Assembly (NCBI RefSeq): GCF_019160155.1
Contig: NZ_JAFNIH010000041.1
Coordinates: 102,771-166,770, forward strand
Direction of reading: 5' to 3'
Source: Pinisolibacter aquiterrae
Lineage (GTDB): Bacteria > Pseudomonadota > Alphaproteobacteria > Rhizobiales > Ancalomicrobiaceae
Length of the DNA: 64,000 nucleotides
Within the stretch, counting starts at the first letter, position 1, and every line of letters begins with the position of its first letter. The translations under genes and the position numbers were made by a program. The notes below the pieces were generated by a model. It had not been told where the DNA came from. It did not search any database and worked only from the letters and a program-made list of their open reading frames with translations. Of this stretch, positions 35,952-44,744 are shown in pieces.

Positions 35952-37562
35952 TCAGGCGAGGGAGATCACCACCCCGTCGTCGCCCGCCAGCATCAGCCGC
36001 GCGCCGACGATCTCGCCGTCGCGTCCGCCCTTGGAGGAGAGCACGATCTGCCCGCCGCTCGCTTCCGGGATCGAGGTCTCGATCAGATCCGAGCCGAGAT
36101 TGAGGACGATCACGAAGCGCTCGTCGCCGTGCCGCCGCTCGAAGGCGAGGAGATCCCCCGCCGCGACGAGAACCCGAACGTCGCCGATCGACAGCGCCTC
36201 ATGGGCGCGGCGAAGCTTCAGGAGCCGGCGATGCAGCGTCAGCATCGAGGCGGGGTCGGCCGCCTCCACCGCGACGTTCACGCTCTCCCACCCCGGTACC
36301 AGCGGCAGCCACGGCTCGACGGTGGAGAACCCGGCGAAGGGCGAGGCGTCCCATTGCATCGGCGTGCGGGCGATGTCGCGATTGTGGTCGGGCAGGCCAG
36401 GCTCGTTCTTCTCTTGCGGGTCGCGGATCCGATCGGGCGGGATGACGCCGTTCGAAAGGCCGATCTCGTCACCCTGGAAGAGCGTCGGCGTGCCGCGCGC
36501 GGTCAGAAGGAACATCGCCGCGACCCGTGCCTGGGCGGCGCCGAGCCGCGAGACGACGCGGGCATTGTCGTGATTGCCGAGCACCCAGTTCGGCCAGGCC
36601 CCCGGAGGCAGCCGGCGCTCGTATTCCTCGATCAGCCAGCCGACCGTCTCGGCCTTCCACGGGTCCATCAGGAGATGGAAGTTGAACGGCAGATGCGCCC
36701 CGTCGAGGTCCTCGCCGTAATAGGCGCACATCCGCTCGATGGTCAGATAGAGCTCGCCGATCATCAGCTTGTCGGGGAACTCGTCGATCACCTTGCGGAA
36801 GCCCTTGACCAGATCGATCACCCCGGGCTGGTCGCAGGTCATGATCTGCAGGATGTGGCGCACCTCCGGCTCGTCGGGGGTCCAGTCGGGATTGGGCGGG
36901 TTGTCGCGGAAGTCGGGGTCTTTCAGGAGATGCCAGATCACGTCGACCCGGAACCCGTCGACGCCGCGCTTCAGCCAGAACCGCAGCACGTCGTGCATCG
37001 CCGCGACCACGGCGGGGTTGCGCCAATTGAGGTCGGGCTGCTCCTTGAGGAAGGCGTGGTAGTACCACTGCCCGCGCGCCGCCGACCATTCCCAGCCGAT
37101 GCCGCCGAACATCGAGCGCCAATTGTTGGGCGGTCCGCCGTCCGGCGCCGGATCGTGCCAGATGTACCAATCGGCCTTGGGATTGGTGCGCGAGGAGGCG
37201 CTCTCCAGGAACCACGGATGCCGATCGGAGGTGTGGTTCGGAACGAAGTCGAGGATCAGTTTCATGCCGCGCGCATGCAGCGCCTCGATCAGCCGGTCGA
37301 GATCGGAAAGCGTGCCGAAGCGCGGATCGACGTCGCAATAGTCGGCGACGTCATAGCCGAAATCGGCCATCGGCGAGACATAGACCGGCGACAACCACAC
37401 CGCGTCGACGCCGAGCGCGACCAGATGGTCGAGACGGGAGAGAATACCGGGGATGTCGCCGACCCCGTCGCCGGTCGTGTCCTGGAAGGACCACGGATAG
37501 ATCTGGTAGACGACACCACTCCGCCACCAGGGCACGCTTGCGTCTCTGCCGTTCGCGATCAT
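35952..37562 (-). CDS. GH13 alpha-glucosidase / oligo-1,6-glucosidase
   Basis: 536 aa, cytoplasmic. The GH13 regions are all present: DFVPNHTSDRH (I), GFRVDVIWHL with nucleophile D207 (II), MIGELYL with acid/base E270 (III) and VLGNHDNARV (IV, His331-Asp332). SGVVYQIYPWSFQDTTGDG is the usual N-terminus of the GH13 subfamily that cleaves sucrose, maltose or isomaltose. Val after the nucleophile (DVI) is common in alpha-1,4-preferring members. The ATG at 37562 follows AGGGAGG. No sugar ABC importer is beside it. Confidence 0.93.
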   Translation of the reverse strand: MIANGRDASVPWWRSGVVYQIYPWSFQDTTGDGVGDIPGILSRLDHLVALGVDAVWLSPVYVSPMADFGYDVADYCDVDPRFGTLSDLDRLIEALHARGMKLILDFVPNHTSDRHPWFLESASSRTNPKADWYIWHDPAPDGGPPNNWRSMFGGIGWEWSAARGQWYYHAFLKEQPDLNWRNPAVVAAMHDVLRFWLKRGVDGFRVDVIWHLLKDPDFRDNPPNPDWTPDEPEVRHILQIMTCDQPGVIDLVKGFRKVIDEFPDKLMIGELYLTIERMCAYYGEDLDGAHLPFNFHLLMDPWKAETVGWLIEEYERRLPPGAWPNWVLGNHDNARVVSRLGAAQARVAAMFLLTARGTPTLFQGDEIGLSNGVIPPDRIRDPQEKNEPGLPDHNRDIARTPMQWDASPFAGFSTVEPWLPLVPGWESVNVAVEAADPASMLTLHRRLLKLRRAHEALSIGDVRVLVAAGDLLAFERRHGDERFVIVLNLGSDLIETSIPEASGGQIVLSSKGGRDGEIVGARLMLAGDDGVVISLA

Positions 37563-37822
37563 GCTCGGCCTCCCTGGACCGGCGCCCCGCCCTCATGCTC
37601 GGGCAACGGTATCATCATGCCACGAAACGGACTTTCCCGACAGTCGTAGAGCGTCGTAGGCCGCGCGCCTCGGGAACGAACGGCGCGGGTCGAGGCGTGG
37701 GTGAACGGACCCGGCGCCCGGCGCGGACGCGTCGGCCGGTCGCGGGCGCCGAGCCGGCGCACGCACGAGCTGCGCGAGCGCATTTACAACTAATAGATGT
37801 TACTTCATGGATTTTTAATATC

Positions 37823-37840
37823 GAAGATTGCATTCTTCGC
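37823..37840 (+). promoter_or_regulatory. Dyad in A+T-rich promoter region of the nuclease gene
   Basis: CGAAGA-TTGCAT-TCTTCG lies 22 bp before the SNase-like ATG, right after a strikingly A+T-rich stretch at 37780-37822 (TTACAACTAATAGATGTTAC, GGATTTTTAATATCG). The whole 299-bp gap 37563-37861 otherwise holds no gene. Confidence 0.4.
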
Positions 37841-37861
37841 GGCGAACGGAGGGCTTCGCCG

Positions 37862-38461
37862 ATGCCGGAAATCGTCCGCTATCCCACGTCCGAACGCCTT
37901 CGCGCGCGTTACGGATCGCTCGCCGGCGCGCGAACTCCGCCGCCCGGCCGGTCGTGGCGTCCGAGCCGGCTCGTCTCCGCCGCCGTGTGGGTGGCGATCG
38001 CGGCCTTCGCCGTCGGCGTGCACCAGCTCGCCCAGACCGGGACCTTTTCGCGCCTGATCGACGTCGTCGCCCCGCCCGCGACCGAGACCGCCGCCGCCGC
38101 CGCCGACACGCTGGTCGGCGCCTTCACCCTCTGCGGCAGCGGCCACCGCGTCGATTGCGTCGTCGACGGCGACACCTTCTGGCATCGCGGCGTCAAGATC
38201 CGCATCGCCGACATCGACACGCCCGAGTTGAGCCCGCCGCGTTGCGAGGCGGAGCGCATCAAGGGCGAGGCGGCGAAACGGCGTCTCCAGGCCCTGCTCA
38301 ACGCCGGCCCGTTCTCGCTGACGGCGAGTGGTCGCGACGAAGACCGCTACGGGCGCAAACTGCGCAGCGTCCGGCGCGGCGGCGTCTCCTTCGGCGAGGT
38401 TCTGATCCGCGAGGGTCTGGCGCGGCGTTGGGACGGCGCCCGCCATTCCTGGTGCGGCTGA
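37862..38461 (+). CDS. Thermonuclease-family (SNase-like) protein, membrane-anchored
   Basis: 199 aa. A basic N-terminus is followed by one membrane helix (SAAVWVAIAAFAVGVHQLAQ, about residues 39-58) and an SNase domain: CVVDGDTFWHRGVKIRIADIDTPE (catalytic Asp in VDGDTF, Arg in KIRIADIDTPE), then GRDEDRYGRKLRSV and a C-terminal GLARRWDG. It is a calcium-dependent nuclease fold, expected to face the periplasm. The role may be nutrient DNA scavenging, or the fold may serve another end. ATG at 37862 begins the MPEIVRYPTS segment after a weak ribosome site. Confidence 0.88.
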   Translation: MPEIVRYPTSERLRARYGSLAGARTPPPGRSWRPSRLVSAAVWVAIAAFAVGVHQLAQTGTFSRLIDVVAPPATETAAAAADTLVGAFTLCGSGHRVDCVVDGDTFWHRGVKIRIADIDTPELSPPRCEAERIKGEAAKRRLQALLNAGPFSLTASGRDEDRYGRKLRSVRRGGVSFGEVLIREGLARRWDGARHSWCG

Positions 38462-38467
38462 GACGAC

Positions 38468-38491
38468 GACGAGGGGCCGCGGCCCCTCGTC
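38468..38491. terminator. Bidirectional terminator, perfect 24-bp palindrome
   Basis: GACGAGGGGCCG joined directly to CGGCCCCTCGTC, between the convergent SNase-like gene (stop 38461) and ahpF (stop 38517). There is no T-run on either side. Confidence 0.65.
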
Positions 38492-38516
38492 CGGATCTCG
38501 ATCGGCTCGGAAAGCC

Positions 38517-40070
38517 TCAGTGACGGATCAGATGATCGAAGGCCGAGAGCGCCGCGGTGGCGCCGGCGCCCATGGCGATGATGATCTGCTTGTAGGGCAC
38601 GGTGGTGGCGTCGCCGGCGGCGAAGACGCCGGGCACCGAGGTCGCGCCACGCGCGTCGATCTCGATCTCCTTGCGATTGGAGAGCGCGACCGTCCCGTCG
38701 AGCCATTCCGAATTCGGCAGCAGGCCGATCTGCACGAAGATGCCTTCCAGCTCGATCTTGTGGACGTCGCCGGAGACGCGATCCTCATAGGTGATCGCCG
38801 TCACCTTCTCGCCGTCGCCGATCACCGCGGTGGTGCGGGCGGAGACGACGATCGTCACGTTGGGGAGCGAGCGCAGCTTCTTCTGCAGAACCTCGTCGGC
38901 GCGCAGCCTGGAGTCGAATTCGAGCAGGGTGACGTGGGAGACGATGCCGGCGAGATCGATCGCCGCCTCGACGCCGGAGTTGCCGCCGCCGATCACCGCC
39001 ACGCGCTTGCCCTTGAACAGCGGCCCGTCGCAGTGCGGACAGAAGCACACGCCCTTGGCCTTGTATTCGGCCTCGCCCGGCACGCCCATCTCGCGCCAGC
39101 GCGCGCCGGTGGTCAGGATCACCGACTTGGAGCGGAGCATCGCTCCGGAAGCGAGCTTCACCGTGATCGGATCGCCCGGGGTCGCCGCCGGCACCAGCCC
39201 GGTCGCCCGCTGCAGGTTCATCACGTCGACCTCGTAGTCGGCGACGTGGCGCTCCAGCGCGGCGGCGAGCTTCGGCCCCTCGGTGTGCGGCACCGAGATG
39301 AAGTTCTCGATCGCCATCGTGTCGAGCACCTGCCCGCCGAAGCGCTCGGCGACCACGCCGGTCCTGATGCCCTTGCGCGCCGCATAGATCGCCGCCGCCG
39401 CCCCGGCCGGCCCACCGCCGACCACCAGAACGTCGAACACGCCCTTCTCGGCGATCGCCGCCGCCGCGCGCTCGGAGGCGCCGGTGTCGAGCTTGGCGAC
39501 GATCTCCTCGAGGCTCATGCGGCCCTGGCCGAACGGAGCGCCGTTCAGGAGCACGGTCGGCACGGCCATGATCTTCTCGGCCTCGACCTCGGCCTGATAC
39601 ATCGAGCCCTCGACCATCGTGTGGCGGATCGACGGGTTGAGCGAGGCCATCAGGTTCAGCGCCTGGACCACGTCCGGGCAGTTCTGGCAGGTGAGCGAGA
39701 CATAGGTGACGAATTCGAGCGGGCCGGTCAGAGCCTTGGCCGCGGCGAGCGTCTCCTCGTTCTCCTTGGCGGGATGGCCGCCGGTATGGAGCAGGGCGAG
39801 GACCAGCGAGGTGAATTCATGGCCCATCGGCAGGCCGGCGAAGCGGATCCGCGCGGTCTCGCCGGGCACCCCGACCGAGAACGAGGGCGTGCGCACATCG
39901 GTGCCGTCGAAGCGGATCGCGACCTTGTCGGAGCAGTCGGCGATGTCGACCAGGAGATCACGCATCTGGTTGGAGCCGGCGTCGTCACCGAGCGTGCCGA
40001 CCAGTTCGATCGGGCGCCGGAGGCGTTCGAGATAGGCCTTCAACTGAGCCTTGATGCCTTGGTCGAGCAT
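38517..40070 (-). CDS. ahpF: Alkyl hydroperoxide reductase subunit F
   Basis: A 517-aa flavoprotein that passes electrons from NADH to AhpC. The N-terminal double-thioredoxin domain has CQNC ([10 protein letters not shown], about residue 130). The FAD site is [19 protein letters not shown] (about 213), the redox-active disulfide is CPHC in [10 protein letters not shown], and the NAD site is [12 protein letters not shown]. It has the usual length for AhpF. It lies 158 bp downstream of ahpC on the same strand, so the two probably share a promoter. Confidence 0.96.
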   Translation of the reverse strand: MLDQGIKAQLKAYLERLRRPIELVGTLGDDAGSNQMRDLLVDIADCSDKVAIRFDGTDVRTPSFSVGVPGETARIRFAGLPMGHEFTSLVLALLHTGGHPAKENEETLAAAKALTGPLEFVTYVSLTCQNCPDVVQALNLMASLNPSIRHTMVEGSMYQAEVEAEKIMAVPTVLLNGAPFGQGRMSLEEIVAKLDTGASERAAAAIAEKGVFDVLVVGGGPAGAAAAIYAARKGIRTGVVAERFGGQVLDTMAIENFISVPHTEGPKLAAALERHVADYEVDVMNLQRATGLVPAATPGDPITVKLASGAMLRSKSVILTTGARWREMGVPGEAEYKAKGVCFCPHCDGPLFKGKRVAVIGGGNSGVEAAIDLAGIVSHVTLLEFDSRLRADEVLQKKLRSLPNVTIVVSARTTAVIGDGEKVTAITYEDRVSGDVHKIELEGIFVQIGLLPNSEWLDGTVALSNRKEIEIDARGATSVPGVFAAGDATTVPYKQIIIAMGAGATAALSAFDHLIRH

Positions 40071-40228
40071 GGCGTTTCTCCGGTTCTTCTGAAATTCGGT
40101 CGCAAGGAAGGGACGTCGGAGGTGTGAAGCTCCGACGGCTCGTCGTCACCATCGATGTTGGGGGGAGGGCGGGTCGTCGGGGGCACCCGGAGCCCGAAGG
40201 CTCCGGGGCGTCGTCGAAGGCGTCGAGA

Positions 40229-40792
40229 TCAGATCTTGCCGACCAGCTCGAGCGAGGGGGAGAGGGTGGCCTCACCCGGGGTCCACTTGGCCGGGCAGAC
40301 CTCGCCCGGATGCGAGGCGACGTACTGCGCCGCCTGCACCTTGCGGAAGAGCTCCTTGGCGTCACGGCCGATGCCGAGATCGTGGATCTCGCAGACCTTG
40401 ATGATGCCGTCCGGATCGATCACGAAGGTGCCGCGCAGCGCCAGGCCGGCGTCCTCGATCATCACGTCGAAGTTGCGCGAGATCACGCCGGTCGGGTCGC
40501 CGACCATCGGATACTTGATCTTCTTGATGGTGTCGGAGGCGTCGTGCCAGGCCTTGTGGGTGAAGTGCGTGTCGGTCGAGACCGAGTAGCACTCGACGCC
40601 GATCTTCTGGAACTCCGGATAGAGATCGGCCAGATCGCCGAGCTCGGTCGGGCAGACGAAGGTGAAGTCGGCCGGATAGAAGAAGACCACGGACCACTTG
40701 CCCTTGAGATCGGCCTCGGTGATGTCCGCGAACTTGCCGTTGTGATAGACGGTGGCCTTGAACGGCTTCACTTCCGTGTTGATCAGAGGCAT
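40229..40792 (-). CDS. ahpC: Alkyl hydroperoxide reductase subunit C (peroxiredoxin)
   Basis: A 187-aa 2-Cys peroxiredoxin that reduces H2O2 and organic peroxides in the cytoplasm. The peroxidatic C47 is in FTFVCPTE and the resolving Cys in GEVCPAKW near residue 166; [16 protein letters not shown] is the AhpC1-type helix. Length matches E. coli AhpC. The ATG at 40792 has AGGAGAGAG upstream. ahpF follows as reductase. An OxyR-phased site sits about 200 bp upstream. Confidence 0.97.
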   Translation of the reverse strand: MPLINTEVKPFKATVYHNGKFADITEADLKGKWSVVFFYPADFTFVCPTELGDLADLYPEFQKIGVECYSVSTDTHFTHKAWHDASDTIKKIKYPMVGDPTGVISRNFDVMIEDAGLALRGTFVIDPDGIIKVCEIHDLGIGRDAKELFRKVQAAQYVASHPGEVCPAKWTPGEATLSPSLELVGKI

Positions 40793-41156
40793 TTTCTCTC
40801 TCCTGTTCGGTCGTCGCTCGACGACCCGATCCTTCTGGCGCTTCGGCGGCGATGCCGCCCACAGATCCCGTTTCCGTCTCCGGCGCGCGGCGCCGAAGTC
40901 GGTTCCGAAGACCCGAGTTTTCCGGCTCGGGGACACGCGCGGCGCCCTCGAGTGATTGCAGGCTACCCTCGGGGGTGGCATCGTTCAAATAGATTGTCTC
41001 TGTTTTTTTCATAGGCGGAGCCGATGGTTTCGCTCCTCCTCCACGATCCCGCCGCGCTCGGGCGCCGCCACCGCTGCACGGCCGGGCGAAGAGTGCTATC
41101 GATCGGCGAAAGGGGGATCGAGACGCGATCCGCCGCCGATCAGAGAGAGAGCGCAC
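40793..41156. other. Gene-free spacer between divergent ahpC and FAH genes
   Basis: A 364-bp intergenic stretch with no credible ORF. Most is G+C-rich; the exception is the A+T-rich block 40985-41015 (TCAAATAGATTGTC, TGTTTTTTTCATAG) that carries the phased OxyR-like site. It should contain both divergent promoters. Confidence 0.7.
40989..41025. promoter_or_regulatory. OxyR-like phased site
   Basis: Four tetranucleotides at exact 11-bp steps: ATAG (40989), CTGT (41000), ATAG (41011), CGAT (41022). The OxyR consensus is ATAG-N7-CTAT-N7-ATAG-N7-CTAT, so 14 of 16 positions match. ahpC is a classical OxyR target. The site is about 197 bp from the ahpC ATG and 132 bp from the FAH-gene ATG. No oxyR gene is in the window. 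Confidence 0.5.
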
Positions 41157-42005
41157 ATGAAACTGCTCCGTCACGGCCCGCGCGGCGCCGAAAAGCCGGG
41201 ACTTCTCGACGCCACCGGCCGCATCCGCGATCTCTCCGGGGTGATCGACGACGTCGCCGGCGCGGCCCTCGCCCCGGACACGCTCGCCCGCCTCGCCGCG
41301 ATCGACCCGGCGACCCTGCCGCTCGTCGCCGAGGGCACCCGTATCGGTCCCTGCGTCGGGCGGGTCGGCAAATTCGTGGCGATCGGTCTCAACTATTCCG
41401 AACACGCCGCCGAGGCGGGTATGGCGATCCCGAAGGAGCCGGTGGTCTTCATGAAGGCGACCAGCTGCATCTCCGGCCCGAACGACGACGTGATCGCCCC
41501 GCGCGACTTCACCAAACTCGATTGGGAGGTCGAACTCGGCGTCGTCATCGGCACCGAGGCTCGCTATGTCACCAAGGAGGCCGCGCTCGGCCACGTCGCC
41601 GGATACTGCGTCGTCAACGACGTCTCCGAACGCGCCTTCCAGGCCGAGCGCGGCGGCACCTGGGACAAGGGCAAGGGCTGCGACACCTTCGGCCCGATCG
41701 GCCCCTGGCTGGCGACCCGCGACGAGGTGCCCGATCCGCAGAACTTGCGCCTGTGGCTCTCCGTCGACGGCGTCATGCGCCAGGACGGCTCGACCAAGAC
41801 GATGATCTTCCCCGTCGCCGAGCTGGTCTCCTACGTGTCGCAGTTCATGAGCCTCCAACCCGGCGACGTCATCACCACCGGCACGCCCTCCGGCGTCGGC
41901 ATGGGGGTGAAGCCCGAGCCGGTCTTCCTCGCCGTCGGCCAGACGATGCGCCTCGGCGTCGAGGGGCTCGGAGAACAGACCCAGACGGTGGTCGCCCCCG
42001 TCTGA
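41157..42005 (+). CDS. Fumarylacetoacetate-hydrolase-family protein
   Basis: A 282-aa FAH-fold enzyme. The metal-binding acids are in [11 protein letters not shown] (two Glu) and [11 protein letters not shown] (Asp), with the substrate Lys in [13 protein letters not shown] and the C-terminal [22 protein letters not shown] is the family's front motif. Members cleave or decarboxylate 2-oxo acids such as acylpyruvates, oxaloacetate and ureidoglycolate; this one cannot be assigned further. The ATG at 41157 has GAGAGAGAG upstream. It is divergent from ahpC. Confidence 0.9.
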   Translation: MKLLRHGPRGAEKPGLLDATGRIRDLSGVIDDVAGAALAPDTLARLAAIDPATLPLVAEGTRIGPCVGRVGKFVAIGLNYSEHAAEAGMAIPKEPVVFMKATSCISGPNDDVIAPRDFTKLDWEVELGVVIGTEARYVTKEAALGHVAGYCVVNDVSERAFQAERGGTWDKGKGCDTFGPIGPWLATRDEVPDPQNLRLWLSVDGVMRQDGSTKTMIFPVAELVSYVSQFMSLQPGDVITTGTPSGVGMGVKPEPVFLAVGQTMRLGVEGLGEQTQTVVAPV

Positions 42006-42047
42006 GCCCGATCCGCGCCGAAGGGCGGCGTCGCGACTTGACCGAGA

Positions 42048-42072
42048 GGGTGGGGAGAGGCATTCCCCACCC
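42048..42072 (+). terminator. Hairpin between FAH gene and fmt
   Basis: GGGTGGGGA (42048-42056) and TCCCCACCC (42064-42072) form a 9-bp stem around GAGGCAT, 43 bp after the FAH stop and 28 bp before fmt. No T-run. Confidence 0.5.
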
Positions 42073-42099
42073 GCGAACCCGAGATCGAAAGAGCCCGCC

Positions 42100-43032
42100 A
42101 TGCCGCTGAAGATCGTGTTCATGGGAACCCCGGACTTCTCGGTCCCCACCCTCGACGCCCTCGTCGCGGCGGGGCACGAGGTGGTCGCGGTCTATTCCCA
42201 GCCGCCGCGTCCGGCCGGGCGCGGCATGGTGGCGACGCCCTCGCCGGTCCATCGCCGCGCCGAGGCGCTGGGGCTCCCGGTGTTCACGCCGACGACCCTG
42301 AAGGGCGAGGCGGCGGCCGAGGCCTTCCGCGCCCATGGCGCCGACGTCGGCGTGGTCGTCGCCTATGGTCTCCTGCTGCCGCAGACGATCCTCGACGCGC
42401 CGCGCTTCGGCTGCCTCAATCTCCACGGCTCGAAACTGCCGCGCTGGCGCGGCGCCGCCCCGATCCAGCGCGCGATCATGGCCGGCGACGCGACGACCGC
42501 CGTCGAGGTCATGCGGATGGAAAAGGGCCTCGACACCGGCCCGGTGGCGCTCTGCGCCGAGACCGCGATCGGCGCCGACGAGACCACGCTCGACCTCCAC
42601 GACCGCCTCGCCGCCCTCGGCGCGCCGCTGATGGTCGCGGCGCTCGCCGCCCTCGAGGCCGGCACCTTCGCCACCACCGAACAGGCCGCCGAAGGCGTCA
42701 CCTACGCCCACAAGATCGACAAGGCCGAGGCCCGCATCGATTGGTCGCGCACCGCGCGGGCGATCCACGACACCGCGCGTGGCCTCTCGCCCTTTCCCGG
42801 CGCCTGGTGCGAGGTGGCGGTCGGCGGCAAACTCGAGCGGCTGAAGGTCCTGCGCACCACCCTCGCCGACGGGAACGGCGCCCCCGGCGAGATCCTCGAC
42901 GGCGAGGGGCGCATCGCCTGTGGCGACGGCGCGCTGCGCCTCGTCGAGGTCCAGCGCGCCGGCGGTAAGCCACAGCCGGCGGCGCTCGCCCTGAAGGGGC
43001 TGCGCCTCGCCCCCGGCGATCGGCTCGTCTGA
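42100..43032 (+). CDS. fmt: Methionyl-tRNA formyltransferase
   Basis: 310 aa. Formylates Met-tRNA(fMet) with 10-formyl-THF for initiation. The formyl-transfer core is [20 protein letters not shown] (Asn, His) with the catalytic Asp in [11 protein letters not shown]. The C-terminal OB-like tRNA-binding domain follows from about residue 205 ([14 protein letters not shown]). It is usually paired with def (peptide deformylase), which is not upstream here. The stop overlaps the truA ATG by one base. Confidence 0.96.
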   Translation: MPLKIVFMGTPDFSVPTLDALVAAGHEVVAVYSQPPRPAGRGMVATPSPVHRRAEALGLPVFTPTTLKGEAAAEAFRAHGADVGVVVAYGLLLPQTILDAPRFGCLNLHGSKLPRWRGAAPIQRAIMAGDATTAVEVMRMEKGLDTGPVALCAETAIGADETTLDLHDRLAALGAPLMVAALAALEAGTFATTEQAAEGVTYAHKIDKAEARIDWSRTARAIHDTARGLSPFPGAWCEVAVGGKLERLKVLRTTLADGNGAPGEILDGEGRIACGDGALRLVEVQRAGGKPQPAALALKGLRLAPGDRLV

Positions 43033-43772
43033 TGACGCGCTACAAGCTCACCGTCGAATACGACGGCACCCCCTATTGCGGCTTCCAGCGTCAGGCGAAC
43101 GGCCCCTCGGTCCAGGGCACGCTCGAGGACGCCTTCGAGAAGCTGAAGGCGGGTTTCGTCACCGTGCGCGGTGCCGGCCGCACCGACACCGGGGTGCATG
43201 CCACCGGCCAAGTGATCCACGTCGACCTGCCGCGCGACTGGCCGGCTTCCAAACTGATGGACGCGCTCAACTTCCATCTCCAGCCCGCGCCGATCGCGAT
43301 CCTCGCCGCCGAGATCGCCGATCCCGCCTTCGATGCGCGCTTCTCCGCCAAGGGCCGCCATTATCTCTACCGCATCGTCGACCGCCGCGCCCCGCTCGCC
43401 GTCGAGGCGAATCGCGCCTGGCACGTCAAGACGCGGCTCGACGCCGAGGCGATGGACCGCGCCGCGAAGATCCTGGTCGGCCATCACGACTTCACCACCT
43501 TCCGCTCGACCCACTGCCAGTCGAAGAGCCCGCTGAAGACGCTGGACCGGCTGGACGTCACCCGTGCCGGCGAGGATTTGATCGAGATCCGTGCCTCCGC
43601 CCGCTCGTTCCTGCACAATCAGGTCCGCTCGATGGTCGGCTCGATCAAGCTGATCGGCGAGGGAAAATGGGACGAGGACCGGCTGAGAGCGGCCTTGGCG
43701 GCAGCGGATCGCACCGCCTGTGGCGCCGTGGCGCCCTCGGCCGGGCTCTATCTGGGGAAGGTGGATTATTGA
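43032..43772 (+). CDS. truA: tRNA pseudouridine synthase A
   Basis: 246 aa. Makes pseudouridine 38-40 in tRNA anticodon arms. The catalytic Asp is in [15 protein letters not shown] near residue 55. Other family segments are [19 protein letters not shown] and [11 protein letters not shown]. It starts within the fmt stop codon (TGATG), so it is translationally coupled to fmt, the standard alphaproteobacterial order. Confidence 0.96.
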   Translation: MTRYKLTVEYDGTPYCGFQRQANGPSVQGTLEDAFEKLKAGFVTVRGAGRTDTGVHATGQVIHVDLPRDWPASKLMDALNFHLQPAPIAILAAEIADPAFDARFSAKGRHYLYRIVDRRAPLAVEANRAWHVKTRLDAEAMDRAAKILVGHHDFTTFRSTHCQSKSPLKTLDRLDVTRAGEDLIEIRASARSFLHNQVRSMVGSIKLIGEGKWDEDRLRAALAAADRTACGAVAPSAGLYLGKVDY

Positions 43773-43779
43773 GGCCGTC

Positions 43780-44253
43780 ATGACGAAGCCCCCCGCCGTT
43801 CTCTTCGTCTGCCTCGGCAACATCTGTCGCTCGCCGTTGGCGGAGGCCGCGTTCCGGGCCGAGGCGGAAGCGCGAGGGCTCGCCGTCTCCGTCGACAGCG
43901 CCGGCACCGGCGCCTGGCACGTCGGCGAGCCGCCGGACGTCCGCGCCCGCGCCGTCGCCCGTCGCCACGGGGTCGCGATCGATCACTATGCCGCCCGCCA
44001 GATCGAGCCGGAGGATTTCTTCCGCTTCGACGAGATCGTCGCCCTCGATCGCCAGAACCTCGTCGATCTCGCCGGCCTCGCCCCGCGCGAGGCGACCGCG
44101 CGCCTGTCGCTGCTGCTCGATCACGTGGCCGGCCGCGAAGGCGAGAACGTCGCCGATCCCTATTACGGCACCGCGAGGGATTTCGAACGGACCTGGGCCG
44201 AGGTCGTGCTCGGCGCGCGCGGTCTGCTCGATCGGCTCGCGGCGGCGGAGTGA
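43780..44253 (+). CDS. Low-molecular-weight protein-tyrosine phosphatase
   Basis: A 157-aa LMW-PTP. The P-loop is VCLGNICRS (C11, R17, the CX5R motif) and the general-acid Asp is in NVADPYYG. These enzymes reverse protein-Tyr phosphorylation (for example of exopolysaccharide kinases) or dephosphorylate arsenate-like substrates. No Tyr-kinase or polysaccharide gene is nearby. ATG at 43780 gives the usual length; it is 7 bp after truA, so likely the end of the fmt-truA operon. Its stop directly abuts the convergent MarR stop. Confidence 0.92.
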   Translation: MTKPPAVLFVCLGNICRSPLAEAAFRAEAEARGLAVSVDSAGTGAWHVGEPPDVRARAVARRHGVAIDHYAARQIEPEDFFRFDEIVALDRQNLVDLAGLAPREATARLSLLLDHVAGREGENVADPYYGTARDFERTWAEVVLGARGLLDRLAAAE

Positions 44254-44604
44254 TCAGCGCGGCAGGCCCTTGGCGCGCTTCACCACGTCGTCGCCGAGCT
44301 TCTCGACGAACAGCGCCCCGCCGACGGTGCGCTGGATCAGCACGTTGCGCTTGTCGATCTCGTCGCGGCGGCGGTCGACGAGGCCGCGCTCGCCCATCGT
44401 GTCGAGGGCGCGGGTGATCGCCGGCTTGGTGACCCCGAGCTTGGTGGCGAGGCCGCGCACCGTGTGCGGCGGCGGCTCCAGATAGACGGTGAGGAGGATC
44501 GCCGTCTGCCGGGCCGTGAGGTCGGTCTCGCCGTCGCGCACCAGATCGAGCGTGACGTCGTGCCAGAGTTTCAGCGCCTGGGACGGGCGAAGCTCGACCG
44601 GCAT
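44254..44604 (-). CDS. MarR-family regulator
   Basis: A 116-aa winged-helix protein: DLTARQTAILLTVYLEPPPHTVRGLATKLGVTKPAITRALD (as LTARQTAILLTVY and LATKLGVTKPAITRALD), the GERGLVDRRRDEID wing and LIQRTVGGALFVEKLG C-terminal helix. It is shorter than most MarR proteins and may be a distinct small subgroup. It is convergent with the phosphatase gene with no spacer between stop codons. The target is unknown. ATG at 44604 has a modest GAGG upstream. Confidence 0.85.
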   Translation of the reverse strand: MPVELRPSQALKLWHDVTLDLVRDGETDLTARQTAILLTVYLEPPPHTVRGLATKLGVTKPAITRALDTMGERGLVDRRRDEIDKRNVLIQRTVGGALFVEKLGDDVVKRAKGLPR

Positions 44605-44744
44605 GGGAGGGGAGACCTCATCGTTTCGAGGGCGGAATGATAGGGCCGCGACCCGCGCCTCACAATGACGGCTCGGCGGCGATCCTTCGACGTGGTGAAC
44701 GGCGCCCCCTTGGCCCGCCCGCGTCGCCCGCGCTAAGAGAGGCG

